NCBI RefSeq assembly: GCF_901709675.1
Contig: NC_051090.1
Span: forward strand, 7,023,842 to 7,087,841
Direction: 5' to 3'
Length of the DNA stretch: 64,000 bases
From: Syngnathus acus
Lineage: Eukaryota; Chordata; Actinopteri; Syngnathiformes; Syngnathidae
The notes under the pieces: generated by a model
The model's database searches: none
What the model saw: the letters and a program-made list of their open reading frames with translations, nothing else
Told to the model about the DNA's origin: nothing
Position numbers and translations under genes: made by a program
In this document: in pieces, positions 1 through 10,941 of the stretch
How positions within the stretch are numbered: the stretch's first letter is position 1
Layout of the letters: the number at the start of each line of letters is the position of its first letter

Positions 1-1079
1 CATGCACTTAAATATAACAATGTCATAAATTCGTCATTGGTCAAGACGTGATTTCATAACAAAGATTTAAACAGCTGGTTATTATATTTTTTTTATTTTG
101 AAGAGCTACGTTTTGACTTCCGTCATAACCCTCCTTATAAATCGTACTTTCGACTAGGCGCTGTGGCGTTGAACCGTCTGTAGACGCACCACGAATTGAA
201 AGAAAACGCACCTATCCGCAGCGATCCATATGATCCACATGAATAATATTTTACGGACTGGACTTTGCCCCTAAATTTAGAATATAAACACACATGCACG
301 AGGAGACAGGAGAGAAAAGCTCGTATATGCACAACGCACGGAATCATTACACACCACAGCATGCTGACCACAATGCTAATGGAACTACTCCCTCTAGTGT
401 CGGCCATTACGTTTCTTGAAGTGCCCAACAGCCCCATCAGTCATATTAATAATAACACTACCATTAGGGCCCATTTACAAGACAATCAATAATACAGACA
501 GTGCCAATTCTTATTCATGCAGTGGTTGGAATTATTTTACGTTGACATGAACAAGTATTTAGGCCAACATGACCTAGGCCATTTTCATTAGTGCTCAATA
601 AACTGATTAAAACCAGAATGATGCCAGCATTGCTGCAGTTTTCTCATAACTGTCCACCACTTCTATGGCCTACGCTGACATCTCGTGTACATATTTCACA
701 AATGAGCTTCTGTGTGAAAGGGATAACTTGTATAAATAGTAATATGTGCAGATTGCTGCGGACACGTTTTGCAAGACGAACTTGGAAGTTGCGAGTTTTG
801 TCCTTGTAGCAGCACCAAACTGTCCCCACACTTTCTGAAATATTTCATTTCTTGTTTTTTTCTTTTATCGACACACAGACTATAATTTTTTTTAATCCAT
901 ATGTGCATGTATTTGAAGCAGTGCCAGAGAAAAGAAACAACATGAAGCTGATAAATGTTTTTTAATAAAATATAAAAATAAAATTTAATCATGGTTACTC
1001 TTAAATGACCTTACTGCTATTATGGACGCTTGCGTGCCATTCCACACACTGCCTCTGACTGGCCAATTGCTGTAAGTGC

Positions 1080-1111
<32 letters not shown>

Positions 1112-2541
1112 AAGCCAAGATGATCGCTATAACGACTTGAACCGCAATGAAGGAAAGATATTTGTTCATGAGCAGAAATTTTCTTCATACTTTGGCTTTT
1201 CCATCACTTTTGCAAGAGGTCAATCATGAGTCCAAACTTCCTTCCAAAGCTTTTGTGGCTTCTTTCTGTACTTCTTTGTAAAATTCAATCCGACCCAAAA
1301 ATTCAATCTGAAGGCCCAGGTATCAAATGCTATTTTTGTTGATAAGTCTGCTTTATTTTCGTTTTAATGTTCAACGCTATGAAATCTAATTGTTATAGTT
1401 ACTTATTAAATGAATGCTTGTTGTCTATTTAAGAAAAGCGTGGAAAAAGAACAGCCTGCAACTGTTTTGGCCTTGAGAACAAATCTTCATTTCTCGATGT
1501 CCAAATCTGAGATAAGAACAAAACAAAGTGGTTTTAAGACCAACCCCAAGGCCACTGTGGATCTCAATGACAACAGTTTAATACACTAAAGGACAATACA
1601 AACAGCATTTGACTCTATCAATTAATAAATGGGTCAGACCAACCGCATCTTGGGTTCATCCCAAATGAAAGTTTTTCACAGCACAAACTTTGGTAATTCA
1701 ATCCCAAAGAGCCAGCTCTGACCTTTAATTTAGCTCAACAGCACTTCACTCTTCATTGAGTCCCAGTGCCACATTCAAATTCAGTAGCAGAAGAACTTAA
1801 GTGATGGATTCGCAAAAAAAAAAGTGCTTGGACGAGAGATGTAAGACGTCAACAGGGCCTCGATTGAAAGGCACGGAGGAACTTTTATGATACCCTGGCC
1901 AGCCAAATTCATCTGATGCCTGCCAGCTCATTTCCTTAACACCACGCCCGCACGATACCTGCTTTCTGGCAGCGCTTCATTGACGCACAAACTATAGTGA
2001 TATAGTGAGACGCTGGTTAGTTGGCTCGGCTGCCATGATAAATGCTCCCTCACCTCCGAATGAGTCTTGCAGCCAAGACTGTGGAGCTCATCTCTTGCGA
2101 TAATGCACTTTGGGAAAGAATCAATTTACTTAGCCGGGCTTCCTTGTACCAACACAATCTTATGAAGCTACTCAAGGAATTAATTAATATAAAAGAAAAA
2201 AGACCTGCAAGTGCCAAAAAATGTAATTCAGTTCTCTCATAACCATCAAGCAGATTGATGACTTCCTCTCTAAGCCTGATTTGTTGATGTCACAGTGATA
2301 TAGAGTTACTGGCCTTGCCTATAACGTCATATTTCCATCAGCTGCAAAATAGCCCCAGTGAAATGGTCGACTACTGACGACACAAACAGTGACAGGTTAT
2401 TGATTTAATACGTAAGTGGCTGACTGGCTCCGCCCCCTGGCTCGGAAACGATACATATATCGAAGGGATGGACCCAAGGAAGAGAATCGTCGGCTTGAGG
2501 AGTTCACACAGCGAAGCATCTGGGAACATCTATTGAGTGTC
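1..2541. other. upstream intergenic region, no gene recognised
   Basis: No open frame here looks like a protein domain and I see no convincing exon pair. In human the neighbour upstream of UTS2B is CCDC50 on the opposite strand, but I could not find CCDC50-like coding sequence on either strand. An in-frame ATG at 2416 precedes the urp start, but it would place a charged segment in front of the signal peptide, so this part is treated as leader or promoter DNA. A 27-base A run lies at 1080-1106. Confidence 0.5.
1080..1106. repeat. poly-A tract (27 nt)
   Basis: This is an uninterrupted run of 27 A. No retrocopy is recognisable next to it and no target-site duplication could be picked out, so it is recorded only as a homopolymer. 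Confidence 0.9.
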
Positions 2542-3239
2542 ATGGATAGGGTTAGAGTTGTCAACTACATCTTGGGACTTCTGAGTTTGTTACTCTTGCA
2601 GGGTGTGATAGATGTGCAAGGAAGGAACTTATTTAATGCAGGTATGTTCATTGAGTTTCTGATCCAGTGTTTGAAATGCAATGGGTCAGATGATGATTGG
2701 CTTGTTGTCTTTCCATGCTTCTTTTTGTCTACAGGTAACCATGTTTTGAATCCAAAAGATGACATAGATATCCAGAGTAAAATTCTATCACTGCTTCTGC
2801 ACAAAAGTCTAGTTCCTCTTGAAAAGAATGACGCTCCAGGTGAGACATTTGCAAATGAAAAATAATTAAGGAAATTAAACCAATGGGATGTTGAGTTTTT
2901 TTTTTCTTGTTGCTAGGGCTTGAATTGGTGGATAAATTGGCTGATTTAGAAGAGGTAAAGCTTCAATAATAAGTGTGGTGAGTTTGAAAAGTCTTACTGA
3001 TCTAATACCAGTTTCTTCTTTAAGTTGGAGTCACTGAGGGACGATCTGGAAATGGAGAAGGAAATCGCAGCTAATTTAGTTGACAAACCAATAACAAGGA
3101 AGAGGGGTGAACGTAGGTCGACTTTGATATCTTTGAATTCATTTGCATGCTTGCTTCTAGATTGAAGTTTAGTCATGTCCCGTTTAAGATGACAAATTCT
3201 CTTTTGTCTGCAGCTTGTTTCTGGAAGTACTGTGTGTGA
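2542..3239 (+). CDS. uts2b: prepro-urotensin II-related peptide (URP), five coding exons
   Basis: This gene encodes the precursor of a small cyclic peptide hormone of the urotensin II family, which is secreted and acts on urotensin receptors (G-protein coupled). The exons I derive are 2542-2641, 2735-2839, 2917-2954, 3025-3106 and 3214-3239, all with GT-AG introns and matching phases. Together they give 116 residues, close to the roughly 119 of human UTS2B. The start is chosen at 2542 because the ATG has G at -3 and +4 and opens a signal peptide (MDRVRVVNYILGLLSLLLLQ). An acidic helical prodomain with the stretch KLADLEELESLREDLEMEKE follows. The dibasic site RKR lies immediately before ACFWKYCV and the stop, which is the canonical URP with its Cys-Cys ring around FWKY. 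The last donor is ambiguous: a second donor 6 nt downstream (3113) is also in frame and would give KR followed by GEPCFWKYCV. Identity rests on an exact match to the known mature URP. It could be named urp in fish nomenclature. Confidence 0.95.
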
Positions 3240-3543
3240 CATGGGACTCCACGGAAATAAGGATCGATGTGAAATCTTGCTGCAACGCCCAGCATAGCCT
3301 TAAGAACCCACAATATCACTTATGTGAATACTGTTTATTTCAACATCATGATTAATCAGCGTCCTCAAGAAATCGTCGTTTCGAGGTGCTCCCATCAAGC
3401 GACCGCCGGTTTAAGACCAGTTATTTGCCTCCCGCTTTAGTGTGTCTTCATGTTGCTCTCTTGTGGCAAAATGGAGCATAACATTTTTTGTACATTGCCA
3501 GAAAGCATTGTAATAGAAATAGATTGTTCCTTTTAAAAAAAAT

Positions 3544-3549
3544 AATAAA
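3544..3549 (+). terminator. polyadenylation signal AATAAA for urp
   Basis: A canonical AATAAA lies about 305 nt past the urp stop codon, in an A-rich stretch. No stronger candidate lies between it and the stop. The cleavage site itself is not determinable. Confidence 0.6.
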
Positions 3550-4080
3550 ATGTCAACGTAAAGATGTGTTTTGTATGATTTAAGAGATCTTTGGTGACAC
3601 AGAAAGGATATAATATATTTTAATGAGAATCTTCGGACTTGAACTATGAAAGAGGGTCAAGCTTTTTGGAAACACTGGAGCTGTGTGTTTGAGTAAAGGG
3701 GATCCGACATGTAGTGTAGCCTCCACAGTGACAGGTGAATTCATGTGCAGTGAGGTTTTAGAAGAGCGTGACATAGCTGAGTCACTGGGCTTTGCCGGAA
3801 TAATGGGAGAGCTGCTGTGAAAAGACCTCAATCCCACACACCAGCGTGAACAGTGGCGGGCTCGGCAGAAGCAGACTGAAAACATAGCTGTCCCCTTAAA
3901 ATCTGGTAATTTGCATTTTAAAAAAACAGAAATGCAGATAAATAAAAACAGTACAGCATAATGTGTTTAGATTTATTTTTAGGACAAGGATCAATTTATT
4001 TGGTAACTACATTTAAAATGAATAACATAATGAATGGCCATAGAGCTATGTGATTTCTCCTTGCAAAAAAGTTAGCAATA
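3550..4080. other. intergenic stretch, nothing recognised
   Basis: The only open frame of note is on the minus strand at 3580-3885 (about 100 codons, Ser-rich). It has no recognisable domain, no neighbouring exons and no family resemblance, so it is not called a gene. Confidence 0.4.
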
Positions 4081-4386
4081 TCCACTACCATTCAAAGGTT
4101 TGGGGTCGCGCACACAATTTAATGTTTTCCATGAAACATATTTGCACAAGGGTTTAAGGATTTTGTAATGATCCATTAGCTTTTTAACATAATTAGCAAA
4201 CAACGGACCATTAGAGCTCATGCATTAAAAACCAGATGTTTGCAGCTAGAATAATTATTTATCACATTAACAATGTATAGACTGTATTTCTGATTAGTTT
4301 AGTATTATCCTCATTGAAAAAATAGCAATTTTATTTAAAATATAATGACATTTCTAAGTGACCCCAAACTTTTGAACGGTAGTGGA
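4081..4386. mobile_element. non-autonomous inverted-repeat element (MITE-like)
   Basis: The left end reads TCCACTACCATTCAAAGGTT and the right end is its near-perfect reverse complement (AACTTTTGAACGGTAGTGGA), continuing into GGGGTC/GACCCC inside. The 306-bp body is AT-rich with no coding capacity. The termini match a type of fish inverted-repeat element I recognise by its CTACC(G/A)TTCAAA ends, but I cannot assign a superfamily with certainty. Confidence 0.75.
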
Positions 4387-4790
4387 TTAACTAGTTTGAC
4401 TAGTAATGGACTATAAAATACGCTGTAAAAAATAAAGCTAGTAATCTTAATTGCACAGCATTTTATTGTGGCCATATGAAATATAAAGTAACTAAAAATA
4501 GCAATGTAACATTTGCTTTTCTGTTGTTACCAGGTGACAAAAAACAACTTGGACATATTTGAGCAGGAGAAAGTTTAGCAACCAACGCCATAAAACATGG
4601 GACTCTCCAACAACCTCTTTGGAATCTGGGAGGATCCTCGTGTGTGTGAGAACTGAACACATACCGTGTGTCATTACAGCCTGGTACCAGTTAGGCAGGG
4701 AGCGGCCGCAGATACTATTATACAACAGTTAATAACACACCAAAGTTCTTGGAGGAACATTATTGCTTGTAGCAAAAGTCCAGTAGAAAG
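4387..4790. other. intergenic stretch, nothing recognised
   Basis: This is AT-rich sequence between two inverted-repeat elements. No exon, RNA gene or repeat was recognised. The short minus-strand frames at 4463-4725 show no family features. Confidence 0.4.
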
Positions 4791-5224
4791 TACCGTATTG
4801 GCCCGAATATAAGACTGTGTTTTCTGCATTGCAATAAGACTGAAAAAGTTGGGGTTGTCTTACATTCGGGGTCTAGACATTATACCCATTCACAACGCTA
4901 GATGGCGCCAGATATCTTTAAAGCGAATGTTGAATTTAACTCCCCAGGACAAAGCGAACCCCTGTCATGAAGAAGAAAAACAAAAATAGCGGTAGCACAA
5001 AGATATTAAGATGTGATCGACAGTTTTTGCATGATTTGAATGAGGCAAAATAACATGCTTTTTCTCTCGAATATATTGTTATAATCATGTTTCAGATGTA
5101 CTCTAATTATTTTCTGTATAAAAATTAAATTTGGTGTTCAAAAAGTCTTTTTTCAAACTTGAGTCTTGAAAAAGAGGGGGTCGTCTTATAATCAGGGTCG
5201 TCTTATATTCGGGCCAATACGGTA
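4791..5224. mobile_element. inverted-repeat element with TACCGTATTGGCCCGAATAT ends
   Basis: The left terminus TACCGTATTGGCCCGAATAT is mirrored by ATATTCGGGCCAATACGGTA at the right end, a perfect 20-bp inverted repeat that extends further into TAAGAC/GTCTTA. The 434-bp interior has no open frame. The outer TACCGTAT motif is shared with the elements at 16931, 44049, 52779 and 63022, which suggests related families with different inner sequences. Confidence 0.85.
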
Positions 5225-5258
5225 TAATTGTAATTTTTGTCATATTGCTGTTGGTAAT

Positions 5259-5370
5259 GATATCATTGACAGCTCAGATAACTGAGCTACATTATGTTGC
5301 GTCACCGGTCAGTATTAGTACAGGGAAATGATCTAGCATTCCTGCGTGCCACTCTTGACTGGTTATCACT
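5259..5370 (+). promoter_or_regulatory. cluster of GATA motifs upstream of gp5 (putative)
   Basis: Within about 250 bp upstream of the gp5 5' exon there are three GATA-type sites: TGATATCA near 5259, AGATAA at 5276-5281, and TTATCA (TGATAA on the minus strand) near 5363. Mammalian platelet glycoprotein genes are GATA- and ETS-driven, so the cluster fits thrombocyte expression. Such short motifs also occur by chance. Confidence 0.3.
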
Positions 5371-5493
5371 GACAACACATTGAAGAGGACTCCTAACTTT
5401 GGACTTTTGGACAGGGACAGCAATAGTTGTGCTTTTGTCGTGCTCCAAATCAATTTGGGCTTAATAACAATATAAATAATACTATTGGAGAAG

Positions 5494-5512
5494 ATGGATT
5501 CTTTTTTATCAG
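5494..5512 (+). CDS. gp5: possible gp5 first coding mini-exon (MDSFLS), or 5' UTR exon end
   Basis: The sequence TTTTATCAG followed by GTGAGTGG is a strong donor at 5513, and the matching acceptor (TTTCTGTGCAG) ends at 5634, giving a 122-nt intron. An ATG at 5494 is in frame with the main reading frame after splicing, so the joined protein would begin MDSFLSEL and run into the Met at 5640. Either Met could be used. A TATAAATA lies just upstream at about 5471, which would leave this exon very short if it is the true TATA box. Confidence 0.4.
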
Positions 5513-5639
5513 GTGAGTGGAATGTTTGATGTTATTTGAAAAAAAAAAAGATCTGATGTTTTTTACTATTGTTCTGCTTGAATACATCCCAAATGGAATC
5601 GCATTAATAACCATACTAACACATTTCTGTGCAGAATTG

Positions 5640-7478
5640 ATGCGGATATTATTCCTCTCCATGCTGACCTTCTTCACCAGCAATGCAGCCTGCCCGAGCC
5701 CTTGCAAGTGTCTTTCCATCGGCGAAGTCACGTGCAGGGGTGTTACCATTACGGATACACCAACACAGCTGCCCATTCATACCTACACACTGAATTTGGG
5801 CGAAACAAACATGGACGTCATAAGTGAGCAGAGCCTGGAGAAAATGAAGCTGATGACACGTTTCAGTCTAGTCTCGAGTCACCTCCATACGATCCATCCC
5901 CGGGCTTTCCGTTTTGTTCCACAGCTCAAGTCTCTCAAGCTGACAAACAACCATCTTTCAACACTTCATGCGAGAGTTTTTAGCCCACTTGTCGCTCTGG
6001 AGCAACTTTATTTAGGTAAAAACCGACTGGAAGCAATTACCGTTGACATGTTTGAAGAACTTGTTGCTTTGCAAGAGCTAGATTTGAGTTACAACAGATT
6101 GTCCAGTGTTCCTTCAGAAGCTTTCAGCAAACTGGTAAACCTTGAAATCTTAAACATTGGCAATAATGACTTAAAAACTCTCTCCCCTACGACCTTTCAC
6201 TCCTTGATCAAACTTAACAAGCTCAGTATTCATAAAAATCAATTGAAGAAGTTAGAACCTGGATTATTTGATGGACTAGTGAACCTTGAGTATCTCCAAA
6301 TTTACGCCAACAAGATAGCCACTATTCCTCCGGAGGTATTCTGGCCACTGAAGAAGTTGAAGAATCTCACTTTATCTTCAAACAAACTTCAACGTATCCC
6401 TGAGAGGAGCTTCTACAACATGCCCAAACTTTTTAAACTGACCATTTACAATAATCCACTTTTGTCACTTCCGGATGAGTTGATGGGTCACATGCCTGAA
6501 ATGCCAGAATTTTACCTATATGAAACGAATCTCATCACAGTGCCTGGAAATCTATTTGCCAACATGTCTGGGCTGCGGAGACTAAACCTCCATTTGAACG
6601 ACAGGCTAAGTGACTTGCCTCCAGATCTGTTTTGCTGTCTTCCTGAACTTCAGAAGCTCTCGCTGAAATTGAACAACCTTCAACAACTGCATCCCAAACA
6701 CTTTTCCAGATTAAACAAACTGGAAATATTACTCCTCAATAACAACACCCTCAGGAATCTACCCCAAAATATATTTCAGGAGCTTGAACAACTCACGACG
6801 TTGGATTTGAATGGCAACCGACTTAAAAACCTCCCAGAAGATATTTTCAAGTCCAATACAGTTGTAAAAGTCGGCTTGAGTGGCAACCCGTGGGACTGTA
6901 CCTGCAGCATCAAAGCTTTGGTCAAATGGATAAAACTTAATAAGCACGCAGTTCTTAAAAGCGACGATGTCATGTGTCACAGTCCGGAATACCAAATACT
7001 CCGTACCCTTGAGTCTTTACGTGATGAGGAACTGAACAATTGCAACATGGGAACGGTCACTCCAAGTAGCACTCGGACACAGGAAGCAACTCAAGAGTCA
7101 TCTTGGACAACTCCGACAGCTACCGAAGCACCTACCGAAGCAGCTACCGAAGCACCTACCGAAGCAGCTACCGAAGCAGCTTCCTCACCCCAACCAAATG
7201 TCAAACCAGATGAGATTTCCTCCACCTACGACATTCAGTCACCATTTCATGACATCATTGTTGTCGAAGAGGGACATGACTTTGTCCACCACAACTATCA
7301 TAGTGGTTGGGTATATGTGTGGTTTTTGCCTTCAAAAGCAGTCTTGGCAGGCTTCCTCATGTTTTCTCATATCCTTCTTGTGGCCACAGGCGTGTTTCTC
7401 ATCCTTGCTAACATGTATGCTATGCATCTTCTTTGCAAGAGGGCAAACGAGATAAAGGAACAATTTGCACGCATTTAA
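5640..7478 (+). CDS. gp5: platelet glycoprotein V homologue (LRR transmembrane protein)
   Basis: This is a 612-residue type I membrane protein. In mammals GP5 is a subunit of the GPIb-IX-V von Willebrand factor receptor and a thrombin substrate; here a thrombocyte adhesion role is inferred. Residues 1-17 look like a signal peptide. An LRRNT cap follows (CPSPCKCL...C), then about 15 leucine-rich repeats, then an LRRCT cap from about residue 415 (NPWDCTCS, four Cys). A Thr/Ala/Glu-rich stalk with 12-nt tandem repeats comes next, then a transmembrane helix at about 568-597 and a short basic tail CKRANEIKEQFARI. Specific likeness to GP5 comes from the segment with NDRLSDLP after an LRR with NLITVPGNLFANMSGL, which parallels the human GP5 repeat containing SPRLSALP, and from the short tail. 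The start at 5640 sits 5 nt into the acceptor exon. The frame is open back to 5517, but that part is intronic. An upstream in-frame ATG at 5494 is an alternative. Confidence 0.85.
   Translation: MRILFLSMLTFFTSNAACPSPCKCLSIGEVTCRGVTITDTPTQLPIHTYTLNLGETNMDVISEQSLEKMKLMTRFSLVSSHLHTIHPRAFRFVPQLKSLKLTNNHLSTLHARVFSPLVALEQLYLGKNRLEAITVDMFEELVALQELDLSYNRLSSVPSEAFSKLVNLEILNIGNNDLKTLSPTTFHSLIKLNKLSIHKNQLKKLEPGLFDGLVNLEYLQIYANKIATIPPEVFWPLKKLKNLTLSSNKLQRIPERSFYNMPKLFKLTIYNNPLLSLPDELMGHMPEMPEFYLYETNLITVPGNLFANMSGLRRLNLHLNDRLSDLPPDLFCCLPELQKLSLKLNNLQQLHPKHFSRLNKLEILLLNNNTLRNLPQNIFQELEQLTTLDLNGNRLKNLPEDIFKSNTVVKVGLSGNPWDCTCSIKALVKWIKLNKHAVLKSDDVMCHSPEYQILRTLESLRDEELNNCNMGTVTPSSTRTQEATQESSWTTPTATEAPTEAATEAPTEAATEAASSPQPNVKPDEISSTYDIQSPFHDIIVVEEGHDFVHHNYHSGWVYVWFLPSKAVLAGFLMFSHILLVATGVFLILANMYAMHLLCKRANEIKEQFARI
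7119..7181 (+). repeat. 12-nt coding tandem repeat in the gp5 stalk
   Basis: Five in-frame copies of a 12-nt unit alternate GCTACCGAAGCA and CCTACCGAAGCA, encoding (A/P)TEA at about residues 494-513. The repeat lies in the extracellular stalk between the LRRCT cap and the membrane, a likely O-glycosylated spacer. Length variation between individuals would be expected from such a perfect repeat. Confidence 0.85.
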
Positions 7479-7746
7479 GGGGTCATACGTAATAGTAGCT
7501 TTAAAAAATATTGAGAAAAAATTTCATTCATTCAATATGCTTTATTCACATCTTGTTCTTTTACTATACTGCAGCTTAAAATTATAGCCAGCAATGCATA
7601 TGTACTTTTTTTTCCGCCATATTTGTAAAGCCTCACATTTGTATTACGAAATAAGACCAATTTTAGGGGGGATACTCAATGGTCTTTCCAATATATATAT
7701 TTTTTGTCCTGTCTGTAACGTTTACATTGCAGAAAATAGATGTGCA

Positions 7747-7752
7747 AATAAA
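7747..7752 (+). terminator. polyadenylation signal AATAAA for gp5
   Basis: A canonical AATAAA about 270 nt past the stop is followed within 40 nt by a GT-rich stretch (GTCAGTTGTGTATGTTC), the usual arrangement for a cleavage site. Confidence 0.65.
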
Positions 7753-10014
<2,262 letters not shown>

Positions 10015-10030
10015 ACCATCTAAGGTAAGA
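10015..10030 (+). other. splice donor of the lrrc15 5' non-coding exon (putative)
   Basis: CATCTAAG followed by GTAAGAAA is a near-consensus donor with the exon ending at 10024. It pairs with the acceptor TTTTTTTGTAG ending at 10934, seven bases before the lrrc15 ATG. The other two LRR genes show the same layout of a short 5' exon, an intron, and an acceptor just before the start codon, which supports this one. The transcription start is not visible. Confidence 0.5.
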
Positions 10031-10934
10031 AATGCGTTTGTGTGTGTGTTACAACATACTTGTTGAAACTATTCCAAATGAATAAACTCGCTCTTAAAAA
10101 GTAACACTTTCTGATATATTACTAAATCTCTACACAATGAGATCAATGAGTTTGTTTTTTCCGTTCCATACATATTAATAGACTCTTAAAAAGTCATACA
10201 GAAAATAAAACAAATCAAAGCACTTCATGCTGAAGTAGACTTCATGCTGAAGTGCCACTTTTGGCACACGCTCCCATAATAATCCATCACACCCATGCAG
10301 GAACTTTTTTTTTTTTGTCCAGTAGCCTGATTATAAAATGTAGCTTTTTTTGAAAGGAGATGTTATGCTTGTCTCACCAGTCTTCCGCTTAAAAAGAAAA
10401 CAAGGAAACTACTTGGACAATGTACTGGAAATTTGCGGGGTTGCTCATGGGAGCACAACAAAAGAACTAAATGCAGAAGAAAAGAGGAAAAATAAACATT
10501 ACTAACACATTTCGTGGTTGGGGATAGGAATCACAGTCTACCACTGAGTCAGCATTTAATTTTGGCATATCTTTCCTTGACCATGAAAGACATTAACTGT
10601 CTCACCCGCCGATTGTGAGAACATGATGAAATTGATTTATATGATAAAATCGGTTCCTGTGAACAGTTTGGACACTTTCTGCCAAAACAGTAATCGAAGT
10701 CACAGCCAATGATTTGCAGGTCTGGGATTTTATTGTGCGCAATGATTTTATGTTCACAACAAATTATTTTGATGATGATGCCTTTTTTTTTAATTCCAAA
10801 AATGATTGACCAAAGAAATCGGCTTTTTTGACAATTCAGTGTTTAAACGTCCTAATTACAGAGAATCTCATGAGTAGCATTGGTGAATAAATTAAAAAAT
10901 GCAAATAATCCAACATTTCTGTCTTTTTTTGTAG
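10025..10934 (+). other. intron of lrrc15 5' UTR
   Basis: This inferred 910-nt intron lies between the donor at 10025 and the acceptor at 10934. It contains the tandem palindromic 15-mers at 10222-10253 and otherwise AT-rich sequence with no recognised repeat. Confidence 0.45.
10222..10253. repeat. two tandem copies of a 15-bp palindrome
   Basis: ACTTCATGCTGAAGT occurs twice, separated by AG. Each copy is an inverted repeat ACTTCA-TGC-TGAAGT. It lies in the inferred first intron of lrrc15 and could be a paired dimer-binding site or a small cruciform; no known factor is assigned. Confidence 0.8.
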
Positions 10935-10941
10935 GAACATA

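Noticed and set aside
1080-1106. Poly-A run as the tail of a processed retrocopy
   Set aside because: The sequence before it has no recognisable gene or LINE/SINE body, and no target-site duplication could be identified.
2416-2541. Upstream in-frame ATG as start of urp
   Set aside because: It would put about 42 charged residues (MADWLRPLARKRYIYRRD...) before the hydrophobic signal peptide. The ATG at 2542 has a better context and gives the family's usual length.
5517-5639. Upstream ATG at 5517 as start of gp5
   Set aside because: The stretch lies inside the inferred 122-nt intron, which has a strong donor and acceptor. The real signal peptide begins at 5640 or via the exon at 5494.
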